From NCBI RefSeq assembly GCF_009905735.1, contig NZ_JAAALE010000008.1, positions 106,517-170,516 of the forward strand: DNA of 64,000 bases, given 5' to 3'. Positions 52,787 through 62,120 of this stretch are shown here, piece by piece. Source of the stretch: Porphyrobacter sp. SLTP. GTDB lineage: Bacteria; Pseudomonadota; Alphaproteobacteria; Sphingomonadales; Sphingomonadaceae. The position numbers were made by a program, and so were the translations under genes. Every line of letters begins with the position of its first letter. The first letter of the stretch is position 1. The notes beneath the pieces were generated by a model. The model worked only from the letters and a program-made list of their open reading frames with translations. It had not been told where the DNA came from and searched no databases.

Positions 52787-53590
52787 CTATTCTGCGGGTT
52801 TTGCGGCGACCGGAGCAGTGGGCGCTTCGGGTGCTGTCGGCGGCTGCGGGGCCGATGCCCCGGGACCCTCGGTGCAGGTCAGCGTGCCCGAGCCGAATTC
52901 GTTGACGGTGCACTTCGCTTTGCCGGTCACGGTGACATCACCCGCGCCCGCGATGTTGGCGGTCACTTCTCCGTCCGAGGCAAAAGCGACATCGCCCGCG
53001 CCGCCGATCGAGACTTCGGCCGTGTCGGCTTTCAATCCCGCCAATTCCACCTCGCCGCTACCGCCGATGTTGATGGTCAGGCTCTTGACCGTGCCAGCGC
53101 CGCGGATGGTGCCCGAGCCGCCGATATTGATCCCGAGGTTCTGGGCTGCGACCGTGCCGAATTCGACCAGGCCCGACCCGCCAATCGTGACCTCGGCCTC
53201 GCTGGCGAGGGTGGGTGCCTTGATCGTGCCAGCGCCGGCGATCACGACTTCTTCGGGAGCGGGCATGGTGATGCGGATGATGGCGTTGGTCTCACCGCTC
53301 CAGCCTTCTTCGCGGGTGATGCCGATGGTCCGCTCGTCACGGACGAAGCGCAGGCTTTCGGTGTTGCCGCCTTCGACCTTGATCGTGAAATCATCGCCTT
53401 CGGTGAGGATCACCGTATCGCCCGAGGCGAGCACCACTTCGGACGGCGGTGTGCCGGTGAGGACGACATCGGCAAGCGGCACGCCCTTCTGACCGTTGAT
53501 TTCCATCTCCGCCCCTTCGCATCCGGCCAGCGAGATCGCGGCGGTGAACAGAGCGGCGGCGGCGATGCGGCGGCCGGTAAATTGGGTCAT
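52787..53590 (-). CDS. DUF2807 (head GIN) lipoprotein with beta-repeats
   Basis: A 267-residue lipoprotein precursor (lipobox LAGC) of the head GIN domain family. The body repeats short strands: TIGGSGLVEFG, NIGGSGTIRGAG, NIGGSGEVELAG, SIGGAGDVAFAS, NIAGAGDVTVTG, which should form a beta-helix or solenoid. Two late cysteines (KCTV, LTCTE) may form a disulfide. It is outer-membrane or periplasmic; the target is unknown. A possible operator lies 28-45 bases upstream. Confidence 0.82.
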   Translation of the reverse strand: MTQFTGRRIAAAALFTAAISLAGCEGAEMEINGQKGVPLADVVLTGTPPSEVVLASGDTVILTEGDDFTIKVEGGNTESLRFVRDERTIGITREEGWSGETNAIIRITMPAPEEVVIAGAGTIKAPTLASEAEVTIGGSGLVEFGTVAAQNLGINIGGSGTIRGAGTVKSLTINIGGSGEVELAGLKADTAEVSIGGAGDVAFASDGEVTANIAGAGDVTVTGKAKCTVNEFGSGTLTCTEGPGASAPQPPTAPEAPTAPVAAKPAE

Positions 53591-53617
53591 GGCGTGTCTC
53601 TCCCGAAGTGCGCTAGC

Positions 53618-53635
53618 GTATTGCTGATATAATAC
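53618..53635. promoter_or_regulatory. GTATT-N8-AATAC dyad before the DUF2807 gene
   Basis: GTATT (53618-53622), eight bases, AATAC (53631-53635). The same half-sites and spacing, including GTATTGC, occur in the PCMT-tolC promoter (20778-20795). On the minus strand it overlaps TATTATA-like -10 sequence of the DUF2807 promoter. Confidence 0.4.
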
Positions 53636-53673
53636 ACCCCGACGCGTGGCACAAGCCTGCGCGCCGCACAAAC

Positions 53674-53700
53674 AAAAAGGGCCGCCCCGCAGGGCAGCCC
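53674..53700 (-). terminator. Terminator after carD
   Basis: On the minus strand a GGGCTGCC...GGCGGCCC stem is followed by TTTTTGTT. It lies 28-54 bases after the carD stop codon. Confidence 0.8.
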
Positions 53701-53727
53701 TTGATGTCGCACACGGCGGAAAAAGCC

Positions 53728-54261
53728 TCAGGCTTCTTCGGCAGTATCGTAATATTGCGGCGCGTGTTCACGCAGCACGTCGAGAATCTTGCCGAGCGCG
53801 GTGGGCTCGTCCGTCTCTTCCATCGCCGCCAGTTCGCGGGCGAGGCGGCTGGAAGCCGCTTCGAAGATCTGGCGTTCCGAATAGCTCTGCTCGGGCTGGT
53901 CTTCGGGGCGGAACAGATCGCGGGTCACTTCGGCGATCGACACGAGGTCGCCCGAATTGATCTTCGCTTCATATTCCTGCGCACGGCGCGACCACATGGT
54001 GCGCTTGACCTTGGGCTTGCCCTTCAGCGTTTCCATCGCCTGCCGCAGCGTCTTGTCCGACGACAGCTTCCGCATCCCGATCGCTTCGACCTTGCCCACC
54101 GGCACGCGCAGAGTCATGCGCTCTTTTTCAAACCGAAGGACGTAGAGTTCGAGCTGCATCCCGGCGATTTCCTCGCGCTGAAGCTCGATCACCCGGCCAA
54201 CGCCGTGCTTGGGATAAACGACATAATCGCCGACGGTGAATGCGTTCGCGGTGCTTGCCAT
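53728..54261 (-). CDS. carD: CarD-family transcriptional regulator
   Basis: A 177-residue RNA-polymerase-binding regulator. The N-terminal Tudor-like RID domain (FTVGDYVVYPKHGVGRV) binds the beta subunit; the C-terminal helical domain (WSRRAQEYEAKINSGDL, then FEAASSRLARELAAME) contacts promoter DNA. It stabilises open complexes at many promoters. It is expressed from its own promoter with a 5' leader of about 180 bases and ended by a terminator. Confidence 0.93.
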   Translation of the reverse strand: MASTANAFTVGDYVVYPKHGVGRVIELQREEIAGMQLELYVLRFEKERMTLRVPVGKVEAIGMRKLSSDKTLRQAMETLKGKPKVKRTMWSRRAQEYEAKINSGDLVSIAEVTRDLFRPEDQPEQSYSERQIFEAASSRLARELAAMEETDEPTALGKILDVLREHAPQYYDTAEEA

Positions 54262-54450
54262 GCAAGTTCCTTTCAATCGGCCGTCCTGGCAACGAGAGAG
54301 CGGACAATCGGCCCAGCGACGCGGGGGCTTGGCTGAAGAGTGCCTCAGACAAAGCGAGCGCCGGGTGTCAATCATCCGGTTGGGGGGTTGCTGGTGTCGG
54401 GCCTTCCTGGTTTTCACGCCTGCGCGGGCACAGCCCTGCGCGGTCGGAGT

Positions 54451-54456
54451 ATTATA
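54451..54456 (-). promoter_or_regulatory. Promoter -10 element for carD
   Basis: On the minus strand a consensus TATAAT occurs within an A/T-rich island (CTATATAATAC) in otherwise GC-rich sequence, with no strong -35. It lies about 190 bases before the carD start, in the 277-base gap after fdxA. Nothing else is recognised in that gap. Confidence 0.5.
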
Positions 54457-54538
54457 TAGCACGTCTGCAACAAAATTGCGAGTCGGCGTTTGCGAAAGCG
54501 TGCCGAACTATGCAAACTGCGCGAAAAGCTGCCGAAAA

Positions 54539-54877
54539 TCAGTCACCATCGCCTGGATCGGCGCTGAAATACTTCTCGAACTTGCCCTTTTCGCCCTTGT
54601 GCGCGTCGGCATCTTCGGGCGGCGCCTTCTGGCTGGTGATGTTGGGCCAAAGGGCCGAGTACTGGGTGTTCAGTTCAAGCCACTTTTCCAGCCCGTCTTC
54701 GGTATCCGGGAGAATCGCTTCGGCCGGGCATTCCGGTTCGCACACGCCGCAATCGATGCATTCGCTGGGATTGATCACCAGCATGTTCTCGCCTTCATAG
54801 AAGCAGTCGACCGGGCACACTTCCACGCAGTCGGTATACTTGCACTTGATGCAGTCTTCAGTGACGACGTAAGTCAT
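54539..54877 (-). CDS. fdxA: Seven-iron ferredoxin FdxA
   Basis: A 112-residue 3Fe-4S/4Fe-4S ferredoxin. Cysteines: [17 protein letters not shown] for one cluster set and [12 protein letters not shown] for the other, in the FdxA pattern, with the extended C-terminal helix. It is a low-potential electron carrier. It sits 10 bases after the hslR-like gene in the same direction, a common neighbourhood in this group. Confidence 0.93.
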   Translation of the reverse strand: MTYVVTEDCIKCKYTDCVEVCPVDCFYEGENMLVINPSECIDCGVCEPECPAEAILPDTEDGLEKWLELNTQYSALWPNITSQKAPPEDADAHKGEKGKFEKYFSADPGDGD

Positions 54878-54887
54878 TGCGGCTCTT

Positions 54888-55253
54888 TCAATGGAAGTCT
54901 TCGGAATTGTCCGGCGGGGCATCCGCCGTGAGAGTTGACGCTGCTATTGTCATTTGCCCTTTACGGTCAAGCCCATCAGAATCAACCTCCCGATAATACG
55001 AAGCCGCCTGCGCCGGAGAACCGCGCCGTTCGGGGAGGGCGAGCAGTTCGATCACGCGCACATGGCCGCCCACGGCGATCGTCAGCACATCCCCGATACG
55101 CGCCTGTTCGGCACAGCGCAGCACATGCTTTCTGTTGCGGCGCAAAGCGTGGGTATCGATCAGGCTTTGCGCGGCGGAACGGGTGCGGGCGAAGCGGAGA
55201 TAGACCAGCAGGCGGTCGATCCGGATCGACTCTCCCACCCCGCCGCTGTTCAT
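54888..55253 (-). CDS. hslR: S4-domain RNA-binding protein (Hsp15 type)
   Basis: A 121-residue S4 protein: [22 protein letters not shown] is the S4 RNA-binding helix-loop, and [23 protein letters not shown] the following strand. Hsp15 binds free 50S subunits that carry nascent chains after heat shock. It overlaps the helicase gene by four bases. Assignment as HslR is by domain and length, so the exact role is inferred. Confidence 0.82.
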   Translation of the reverse strand: MNSGGVGESIRIDRLLVYLRFARTRSAAQSLIDTHALRRNRKHVLRCAEQARIGDVLTIAVGGHVRVIELLALPERRGSPAQAASYYREVDSDGLDRKGQMTIAASTLTADAPPDNSEDFH

Positions 55254-58090
55254 CCCTTGAGCAGGTCCGCCAGCTTGTCGAAGGCGCCGCCGGCGCGGGC
55301 TGGTCCGGTGTCTGCGGCGGGTCTGGAGACGGGTTGCGCCGGACGAGGGGGCCGCTTGCCGCCGTCACGCGGAGGCTGGGCGCCATCGCGCTTGGGCCGA
55401 GCGTCGGCGGGCTTGCCCTTGCCGTGCGGAGGGCGCTGGTCCTTGCGCTGAACGGGGCGTTCGGGGCGGCGGTCTGGCCGCCGTTCGTCCTTCTCTCCCG
55501 GGCGGCGCGGGCGCCAGTGCCAGCGATCGGGCGCGGGCGGGCCAAAGGAGCCTTCCGCCAAGGGTCGCGCACGGTCGCAGCGGAAACCGGCGCTGCCAAG
55601 CAGGCGGCGCGCGTTCTCGGCTTCCAGTCCCACTGAGACTGCCAGCGCCATGTCGAGCCGGAAGGCGCGATTGCGTTCCTTGGGGTGCGCCGCCGTGGCC
55701 ACCGCACGTCCGTCAAATGCGGCGCGCAGGATCTTCTCGGCCAGATCGACCCGGATCGCCTGCGACCCGGCATAGCGATAGCCCGCAGGCAGCCGACCTT
55801 TGGCCCAGCTCCCTTCGGCCAGCACCGGTAGCATCGCGTCCTGCACCGGGCGCAGATCAAGGCCAAGCGCGTGCAGCAAACGCCGCGGCGCGGGCTTGAG
55901 CAAGGGCGCGGCAAAAATGTCCAGCGCGCCGAAGGTCACGCCCAGCTTGCGCAGATAGGGGCGCATTTCCTTGGGGAGGTGTTCCAGCCCGGCATCCTCG
56001 CGGCTGATCACGCCGCGCGCTTCGATAAGGGTGATAACCAGCGCCCGCGCCTGCGATCCGGCTTCGGGATCGCGCGCGGCTTCGGCCAGTTTGCGCAAGG
56101 GCTCCAGCGGTTCGAGCTGCTTGTCGAGCCATTGGGCCAGCCCCGCTTCCAGCTTGGCCCGTGCCCCTTCGGGCACCAGCACCAGATCGCGGGTCAGCGT
56201 GAGCTTGGGCGTGCCGAAATTGCCCGCGCCCGGCTGACCGGGGAAAGTGATGTCGGCCAGCGCACGGTCTTGCCAACGGATCGCTCCGCCGGAGATGACC
56301 AGCTCGCTTAGACCCTGCGTCAGCAGCCAATCGGCCCGGTCCGCCAGCAGCGCGGGCAAAGCCTTCTCGCCTGCCGCCAGCAGCATCCGCCGGTCAGCGA
56401 CGCCTGCACTCGGATCGACATGGAAGCGGAAGCCTTCAAGCCGCCCGATGCTCAACCCCTCCACGGTCAGGTGGCCATCGGGTTCAAGCGTGACGGGCAG
56501 CGCACTTGCGTCCTGCCCCAGCGATTTCATCAAGAGAGTCGTCCTTCGGTTCACGAATCGCTCGGTCAGCCGCGCGTGCAGCGCATCCGAGAGTTTCGCC
56601 TCGACCGCGCGCGCCCGCGCAGCCATTTCGTCGCGTGCCAGCACCCAATCGGGCCGCTGGCAGATGTAAGCCCAGCTGCGAATCGCCGCGATTCGCCCTT
56701 GCAGCGTGTCGATGTCGCCCTGCATCCGGTCAAGCTCGGCGATACGCGCAGCGACGAAATCCGCGCCGAGATACCCTTCGCGCAGGTCGTCCCACAGCCG
56801 CGCGACGAAGCGGGCGTGCTGTTCCACGCCAAGGCTGCGGAAATCGGGGAGCGAGCACGCCTCCCAGAATCGCCGCACCGCGCCTGCGCCGCGCACGGAA
56901 CGGCCGATGTCATCCTCGGCCAGACGGCGCAGCACCGCCATGTCGATCGCTTCCGGCGCGGCCTTCAAGACAGCATGGCTGGGCCGCGCCTCCAGATCGG
57001 CGATCAGTGCGCCCAGCGTGTCAAAACGCGGGTCGGCATCGCGCCAGAACAAGTGGGTGAGCGGGGCGAATTTGTGTTCTTCAATCGCGTAGACTTCCTC
57101 ATCGGTGAAGGCGAGCGGCTCTCCGTCGCCCTTGCCCGTCCCCGAGAGCGTCCCGAACGTCCCATCGCGCTGGTGCCGTCCCGCCCGTCCGGCGATCTGC
57201 GCCATTTCCGACGGGGTGAGCCGCCGCTTCCTGCGCCCATCGAACTTGCTGAGCGCCGCGAAGGCGACATGATCGAGATCGAGGTTCAGCCCCATGCCGA
57301 TCGCGTCGGTGGCGACGATGTAATCGACCTCGCCGGACTGGAACATTGCGACCTGTTTGTTGCGGGTCTCGGGTGAGAGCGCGCCCATCACCACCGCCGC
57401 GCCGCCGCGGAAGCGCCGCAGCGCCTCCGCCATGGCGTAGACCTGCTCGACCGAGAAGGCGACCACCGCAGAGCGTTTGGGCAAGCGCGACAGCTTGCAG
57501 ATGCCCGCATGGGAGAGCGTGGAAAAGCGCGGGCGGCTGGTGATCTCCGCCTTGGGGATCAGCGCCTTGACCATCGGTTCCAGCGTCGCGGAGCCGAGGA
57601 TCATCGTCTCTTCCCGGCCCCGGGCGTGCAGCAGCCGGTCGGTGAAGATGTGCCCGCGCTCGGGGTCTGCGCCCAATTGCGCTTCGTCCAGCGCCACGAA
57701 GGCATGCTGGCCGCTGGTGCGCGGCATGGCTTCGGCGGTGCAGAGGAAATAGCGGGCGTCGGGCGGCTCGATCCGTTCCTCGCCGGTGATCAGCGCGACC
57801 TGCTTGTCACCCTTGATCGCGCGCACCCGGTCATAGACCTCGCGCGCCAGCAGGCGCAGCGGGAAGCCCATCATGCCGGAGGAATGGCCGCACATCCGCT
57901 CGATCGCCAGGTGCGTCTTGCCGGTGTTGGTCGGCCCCAGCACCGCGCGGAAACGCGCGTCAGCGGCGTTTTCACGCGGAGAGCCGAGGCTGGCGAGCTG
58001 GCGGGCAGACGGGGGAGCTGGCACGGTATCGGGGGTTCTGTCAGGCTTGCACCATGGGGGCAAGGCCGCCAGCCCATCGGGGTTGCGCAT
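55250..58090 (-). CDS. SUV3-like DExH RNA helicase with basic tail
   Basis: A 946-residue superfamily 2 helicase related to the mitochondrial degradosome helicase SUV3. Motifs: LGPTNTGKTHLA (I), DEAQLGA (II), GSATLE (III), ATDAIGMGLNLD (V) and QIAGRAGRH (VI). A SUV3-type C-terminal region follows. The last about 100 residues are an Arg/Pro/Lys-rich, probably disordered tail that likely binds RNA. The ATG of MRNPDGL is chosen; an earlier start has no family support. It leads the operon with hslR and fdxA. Confidence 0.9.
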   Translation of the reverse strand: MRNPDGLAALPPWCKPDRTPDTVPAPPSARQLASLGSPRENAADARFRAVLGPTNTGKTHLAIERMCGHSSGMMGFPLRLLAREVYDRVRAIKGDKQVALITGEERIEPPDARYFLCTAEAMPRTSGQHAFVALDEAQLGADPERGHIFTDRLLHARGREETMILGSATLEPMVKALIPKAEITSRPRFSTLSHAGICKLSRLPKRSAVVAFSVEQVYAMAEALRRFRGGAAVVMGALSPETRNKQVAMFQSGEVDYIVATDAIGMGLNLDLDHVAFAALSKFDGRRKRRLTPSEMAQIAGRAGRHQRDGTFGTLSGTGKGDGEPLAFTDEEVYAIEEHKFAPLTHLFWRDADPRFDTLGALIADLEARPSHAVLKAAPEAIDMAVLRRLAEDDIGRSVRGAGAVRRFWEACSLPDFRSLGVEQHARFVARLWDDLREGYLGADFVAARIAELDRMQGDIDTLQGRIAAIRSWAYICQRPDWVLARDEMAARARAVEAKLSDALHARLTERFVNRRTTLLMKSLGQDASALPVTLEPDGHLTVEGLSIGRLEGFRFHVDPSAGVADRRMLLAAGEKALPALLADRADWLLTQGLSELVISGGAIRWQDRALADITFPGQPGAGNFGTPKLTLTRDLVLVPEGARAKLEAGLAQWLDKQLEPLEPLRKLAEAARDPEAGSQARALVITLIEARGVISREDAGLEHLPKEMRPYLRKLGVTFGALDIFAAPLLKPAPRRLLHALGLDLRPVQDAMLPVLAEGSWAKGRLPAGYRYAGSQAIRVDLAEKILRAAFDGRAVATAAHPKERNRAFRLDMALAVSVGLEAENARRLLGSAGFRCDRARPLAEGSFGPPAPDRWHWRPRRPGEKDERRPDRRPERPVQRKDQRPPHGKGKPADARPKRDGAQPPRDGGKRPPRPAQPVSRPAADTGPARAGGAFDKLADLLKG

Positions 58091-58133
58091 AAGGGAAACG
58101 TCTGGCCGTGCTGGCGATGCAATTGGCCGCTGG

Positions 58134-58149
58134 TTAACCGTGCATTTAC
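58134..58149. promoter_or_regulatory. CtrA-like box between the helicase and M23 genes
   Basis: TTAA, seven bases, TTTAC is one mismatch from TTAA-N7-TTAAC. It lies in the divergent gap, 81 bases before the M23 start and 43 bases before the helicase start. The first half is part of a GGTTAACC palindrome. Confidence 0.35.
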
Positions 58150-58230
58150 TATGATCGGGCAAAGAAATGCGACATGGCACGCGCGGCCGTCGGACGAGAC
58201 GTCCTTACGGGTGCAGCCTTCGGGGCATAA

Positions 58231-59988
58231 ATGTTGGATCATGCGCGGAAATTGATTGACGAGCCCGAGGCTCATGACGCGCCTGACAGTGCGCCTGATG
58301 CGCGCGTGTTGGCTCAGGTGCCGCGCGACCGGATCGTCGCGCCAAATGTAGCCGAACCGCTGTCCCATCAGGGCAATTCCACGAATCCCGCTCCGCCCAC
58401 CAGGACCCAGACCGCCAAGCATCAGACTGCTGTATGGCTTCGTGAGTTTGGCGCGCGGTATGATACATGGCGTCTTGCCGCCTCGGGCTGGTTCGCCCGG
58501 CTCGACCTGGCCCCGGACCTGGCCGAGGATATCGGCAGCCGCCGCTGGCTGCGCGGGCTGGGGACGATGGTGGGCCTTGGCGCGGTGGCGCTGGCGTTCT
58601 GGCCCGATTTCACGCCGCTCGAAGCCCGCCCCGCCATGCCGCAGGGCGCGGATGTGGCCAGCGAAATGCGCAGCCAGATGATCCTGCCGCTGGCGCTGGG
58701 CGCCGATAGTGGCCGCCGGATGGGGCCGACCGCAGCGGTGATTCCGCTCAAGAGCGCACCCGAACGCCCACAGATCCAGCTGGTGGTGACGCTGGCGCCG
58801 GGCGACAGTTTCGCCTCGATGCTGCGCCGCGCCGGTGTGGCCGCGGGCGATATCGACCGGGCAGCAGCGCTGGTGGGGCAAGCCGTGGCCGTGGGTGATA
58901 TTGCCGCGGGCACGCAAATGGACTTGCTGCTCGGCCGCCGCCCGGCTCCGGGGGCGCCGCGCCCGCTCGACAGCCTGGCCTTCCGTGCCCGCTTCGATCT
59001 GGAGCTTGAACTGACCCGCCCCGGCGTCGGCACGATTGCGGAGGATGGCACGCCGGTTGTCCCCTCCGGCCCGCTCGCTCTGAAGCGCAACATCATCCGC
59101 GTCGATGAAACCCCGCTGCGGGTGCGCGGCGTGGTAGGCAGCAGCCTCTACCGCTCGATGCGGCAGGCAGGCGTTCCAGCCAGCGCGGTGCAGGAATATC
59201 TCAAGGCGCTCGACGCGCAGATCGACATGGATCGCGAGGTCAGCTCGGCCGACGAATTCGACATCATCATCGCCTATCGCCGTGCGGCGACGGGTGAACG
59301 GCAGGCGGGGCAATTGCTCTATGCCGGGATCGACCGTGGCGGGCGTCCGCGCACCCAGTTGATGCGCTGGGGGAGCGAGGGGCGCTTCTACGAAGCCTCG
59401 GGCGTGGGTGAGCAGCGGCGCGGGCTGCTGGCCCCGGTTCCGGGCGCGGTCACCTCGAACTTCGGTCTCCGCCGTCACCCGATCCTCGGCTACCGGCGGA
59501 TGCACGCGGGGATCGATTTCAAGGCGCGTTACGGCACGCCGATTGTGGCGGTTTCGGATGGCCGGGTCAGCGCCGCAGGACGCGCGGGCGGTTGCGGCAT
59601 CGCGGTGCGGCTGGAGCATGGTGGCGGCCTTGCGACCCGCTATTGCCACATGAGCCAGATGGCAGTGCGGTCCGGCCAGCAGGTGCGGCGCGGGCAGGTG
59701 ATCGGCTATGTCGGCTCGACCGGCCTCTCGACCGGCGCGCACCTCCATTATGAAATGTATCGCGGTGGGCGAGCGATCAACCCGGCGAGCGTGCAATTCG
59801 TCAGCCGCGCCGAGCTTTCGGGCACCGAGCTGGCCGATTTCCGCCGCCAGCTGGCCCGCCTGAAGGAGATCAGCGTGGGTGAGGCCCTCAAGGATCTCGC
59901 CCCGCTGCCGAACGAGGTGAAGGAGCCGGTGCGCGAGATCGAGAAGGTCGAAACCGCGCGCGCGGGCAAGCCGGCCACCACGCCGTAA
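58231..59988 (+). CDS. Membrane-anchored M23 peptidoglycan endopeptidase
   Basis: A 585-residue envelope protein. A long cytosolic N-terminus (1-105) leads to one membrane segment (GLGTMVGLGAVALAFW), then a periplasmic part with a LysM/OapA-like region (LAPGDSFASMLRRAGV) and the M23 domain with HAGIDF (H425, D429) and GAHLHYE (H504, H506). The layout resembles MepM/NlpD-type enzymes used in cell separation and growth. It is larger than the M23 protein near 2.5 kb and not a duplicate. Confidence 0.88.
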   Translation: MLDHARKLIDEPEAHDAPDSAPDARVLAQVPRDRIVAPNVAEPLSHQGNSTNPAPPTRTQTAKHQTAVWLREFGARYDTWRLAASGWFARLDLAPDLAEDIGSRRWLRGLGTMVGLGAVALAFWPDFTPLEARPAMPQGADVASEMRSQMILPLALGADSGRRMGPTAAVIPLKSAPERPQIQLVVTLAPGDSFASMLRRAGVAAGDIDRAAALVGQAVAVGDIAAGTQMDLLLGRRPAPGAPRPLDSLAFRARFDLELELTRPGVGTIAEDGTPVVPSGPLALKRNIIRVDETPLRVRGVVGSSLYRSMRQAGVPASAVQEYLKALDAQIDMDREVSSADEFDIIIAYRRAATGERQAGQLLYAGIDRGGRPRTQLMRWGSEGRFYEASGVGEQRRGLLAPVPGAVTSNFGLRRHPILGYRRMHAGIDFKARYGTPIVAVSDGRVSAAGRAGGCGIAVRLEHGGGLATRYCHMSQMAVRSGQQVRRGQVIGYVGSTGLSTGAHLHYEMYRGGRAINPASVQFVSRAELSGTELADFRRQLARLKEISVGEALKDLAPLPNEVKEPVREIEKVETARAGKPATTP

Positions 59989-60032
59989 CGAGCACTTGTC
60001 GAGCGTGCGCGATTGGGCGTAAGCCTGCCCGC

Positions 60033-61028
60033 ATGAACGGACATTACCCCAACACCCGCCTGCGTCGCACCCGTGCCACCGGCTGGAGCCGCGCGCTCCA
60101 CCGCGAGACGGTGCTCACCCCTTCGGACCTCATTTGGCCGCTGTTCGTGACCTCGGGCAAGGGCGTGGAAGAGCCGATCGCGACGCTGCCCGGCGTCTCG
60201 CGCTGGTCGGTCGACGGGATCGTGGCCCGCGCCAAGGAAGCGGTGGACCTCGGCATTCCGGTGATCGCGCTGTTTCCCAACACCCCGCGCGAATTGCGCA
60301 GCGATGACGGGGCCGAGGCGCATAATCCCGACAACCTGATGTGCCAGGCGATCAAGGCGATCAAGGACGCCTGCGGGGACTCCATCGGCGTGCTGACCGA
60401 CGTGGCGCTCGATCCCTATACCTCGCATGGGCAGGACGGGCTGGTGAATGATGCGGGCTATGTCGTGAATGACGAGACCGTGGCCATGCTGGTTGATCAG
60501 GCGGTCAACCAGGCGAATGCGGGCGCGGATATCATCGCGCCCAGCGACATGATGGATGGCCGTATCGGCGCGATCCGCCGCGCGCTGGAAATGAACGGGC
60601 ATCCCAATGTCCAGATCATGTCTTACGCGGCGAAGTATGCGAGCGCTTTCTACGGTCCGTTCCGCGATGCGGTGGGGTCTGGCGGGCTGCTGAAGGGCGA
60701 CAAGAAAGCCTACCAGATGGACCCCGCCAACGCCGACGAGGCGATGCGCGAAGTGGCGATGGATATTGCCGAGGGCGCGGATTCGGTGATGGTGAAGCCC
60801 GGCCTCGCCTATCTCGACATCATCTACCGGGTGAAGCAGCGCTTCGACGTGCCCGTCTTCGCCTATCAGGTGAGCGGCGAATACGCGATGATCGAGGCCG
60901 CGCAGGCTGCCGGGATCGGGGATCGTGATGCGCTGGTGCTGGAAAAGCTGATCGCCTTCAAGCGCGCTGGGTGCAACGGAGTGCTGACCTATCACGCCGC
61001 CCATGTTGCTCGCCTGCTGAATGGCTGA
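60033..61028 (+). CDS. hemB: Delta-aminolevulinic acid dehydratase
   Basis: A 331-residue porphobilinogen synthase joining two aminolevulinates. The substrate lysines are in MSYAAKYASAFYGPFRDA and VMVKPGLAYLD; the metal region LTDVALDPYTSHGQDG lacks the three zinc cysteines, so it is of the magnesium type. It ends eight bases into the first GNAT gene. Confidence 0.95.
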   Translation: MNGHYPNTRLRRTRATGWSRALHRETVLTPSDLIWPLFVTSGKGVEEPIATLPGVSRWSVDGIVARAKEAVDLGIPVIALFPNTPRELRSDDGAEAHNPDNLMCQAIKAIKDACGDSIGVLTDVALDPYTSHGQDGLVNDAGYVVNDETVAMLVDQAVNQANAGADIIAPSDMMDGRIGAIRRALEMNGHPNVQIMSYAAKYASAFYGPFRDAVGSGGLLKGDKKAYQMDPANADEAMREVAMDIAEGADSVMVKPGLAYLDIIYRVKQRFDVPVFAYQVSGEYAMIEAAQAAGIGDRDALVLEKLIAFKRAGCNGVLTYHAAHVARLLNG

Positions 61029-61569
61029 CGACACACTGGCGACGGAACGGCTGATCCTGCGCCCGCCCGTGGCAGAAGACCTGCCGTGGGTGCTCGAACA
61101 CATGAACACCGACAGCGTGATGCGCCATCTCGCCGGGGTGCGCGCGCCCGAGTTGGTGGCCGAGAGCCTCGCCGATGATGTCGCCGCCTTCCACAATGGC
61201 GGGCATCAGCGTTGGACAGTGTGGCTGCGTGACGGTGAGACGCGGGTGGGTCGCTGCGGGCTGTTCCACTTGCGCTCCCCCGCTGCTCCCAAGGCGCTTC
61301 AGGGCCAGCGCGAGATCGGCTGGACTTTCGCAGAGCCGCATTGGGGCCGCGGCTATGCGACAGAGGCGGCGCGGGCTGTTATCGCCTATGCTTTCGCTGA
61401 GCTCGCCGTGCCGGTGCTCTATTCGCAGACCAGTGATTCCAATGCGGCCTCGACCCGGATGATGCAGCGGCTCGGCTTCACCGCGCGGCCCGAGCTCGGC
61501 TACCACGATGCCGACTACCCGCCCGAAGACAACCCCACCACCGTCTGGTCAATGGACGCCCCCGCATGA
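61021..61569 (+). CDS. GNAT acetyltransferase 1 (RimJ/RimL-like)
   Basis: A 182-residue N-acetyltransferase: LATERLILRPPVAEDL at the start, EIGWTFAEPHWGRGYATEA (acetyl-CoA-binding Q/RxxGxG/A region) and SNAASTRMMQRLGF. It may acetylate a protein N-terminus or small molecule. It overlaps hemB by eight bases and the next gene by four. Confidence 0.85.
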   Translation: MADDTLATERLILRPPVAEDLPWVLEHMNTDSVMRHLAGVRAPELVAESLADDVAAFHNGGHQRWTVWLRDGETRVGRCGLFHLRSPAAPKALQGQREIGWTFAEPHWGRGYATEAARAVIAYAFAELAVPVLYSQTSDSNAASTRMMQRLGFTARPELGYHDADYPPEDNPTTVWSMDAPA

Positions 61570-62120
61570 GTGAATTCCGCCACGAAACCACCCGCCTGAT
61601 CCTGCGCGATTGGCGCGCGGAGGATTGGCCCGTGTTCTGGGACGCGACCAACACGCCCGCCGTGATGCGCTGGCTCGGCGGGGTGCAGGACGCGGCGGCG
61701 CGCGCGGCGGGGGAGGCGCGGATCGAGGGCTATCGGCGTGATCACGGTCACACCTTCTGGGTGGTTGAACGCAAGGAAGATGGCGCACTGCTCGGCTTTT
61801 GCGGGATGAAACGCTCCAACCAGCCAGGCGGTCCGCAGGGCATGATGGAAGTCGGTTGGCGGCTGCGGGAGGATGCCTGGGGCCAAGGCTATGCCAAGGA
61901 AGCCGCCACCGCCTCGCTGGCGCTGGCGTTCGATCATTTCGGCGCGGATGAGGTGATTGCGCTGACGGTGCAGGGCAATACCGGCAGCTGGGGACTCATG
62001 CTCCGGGTCGGCATGGAGCGCCGCGCCGATCTCGATTTCGACAGCACCGACTTTGGCTCCGAAGACCCGCGCATCATCGCCTATGGCATTACCCGCGACC
62101 GATGGCGCGCGGCGGCATGA
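61566..62120 (+). CDS. GNAT acetyltransferase 2
   Basis: A 184-residue GNAT of the same subfamily: ETTRLILRDWRAEDW, GWRLREDAWGQGYAKEA and VQGNTGSWGLMLRVGME. It is coupled by four-base overlaps on both sides. Clearly related to its neighbours but not identical, so an old duplication. Confidence 0.85.
   Translation: MSEFRHETTRLILRDWRAEDWPVFWDATNTPAVMRWLGGVQDAAARAAGEARIEGYRRDHGHTFWVVERKEDGALLGFCGMKRSNQPGGPQGMMEVGWRLREDAWGQGYAKEAATASLALAFDHFGADEVIALTVQGNTGSWGLMLRVGMERRADLDFDSTDFGSEDPRIIAYGITRDRWRAAA

Noticed and set aside
57871..59796. Minus-strand open frame of 641 codons across the helicase start and M23 gene
   Set aside because: It is antisense to two well-supported genes, has no recognisable domain and is arginine/histidine-rich, as expected for a shadow in GC-rich DNA.
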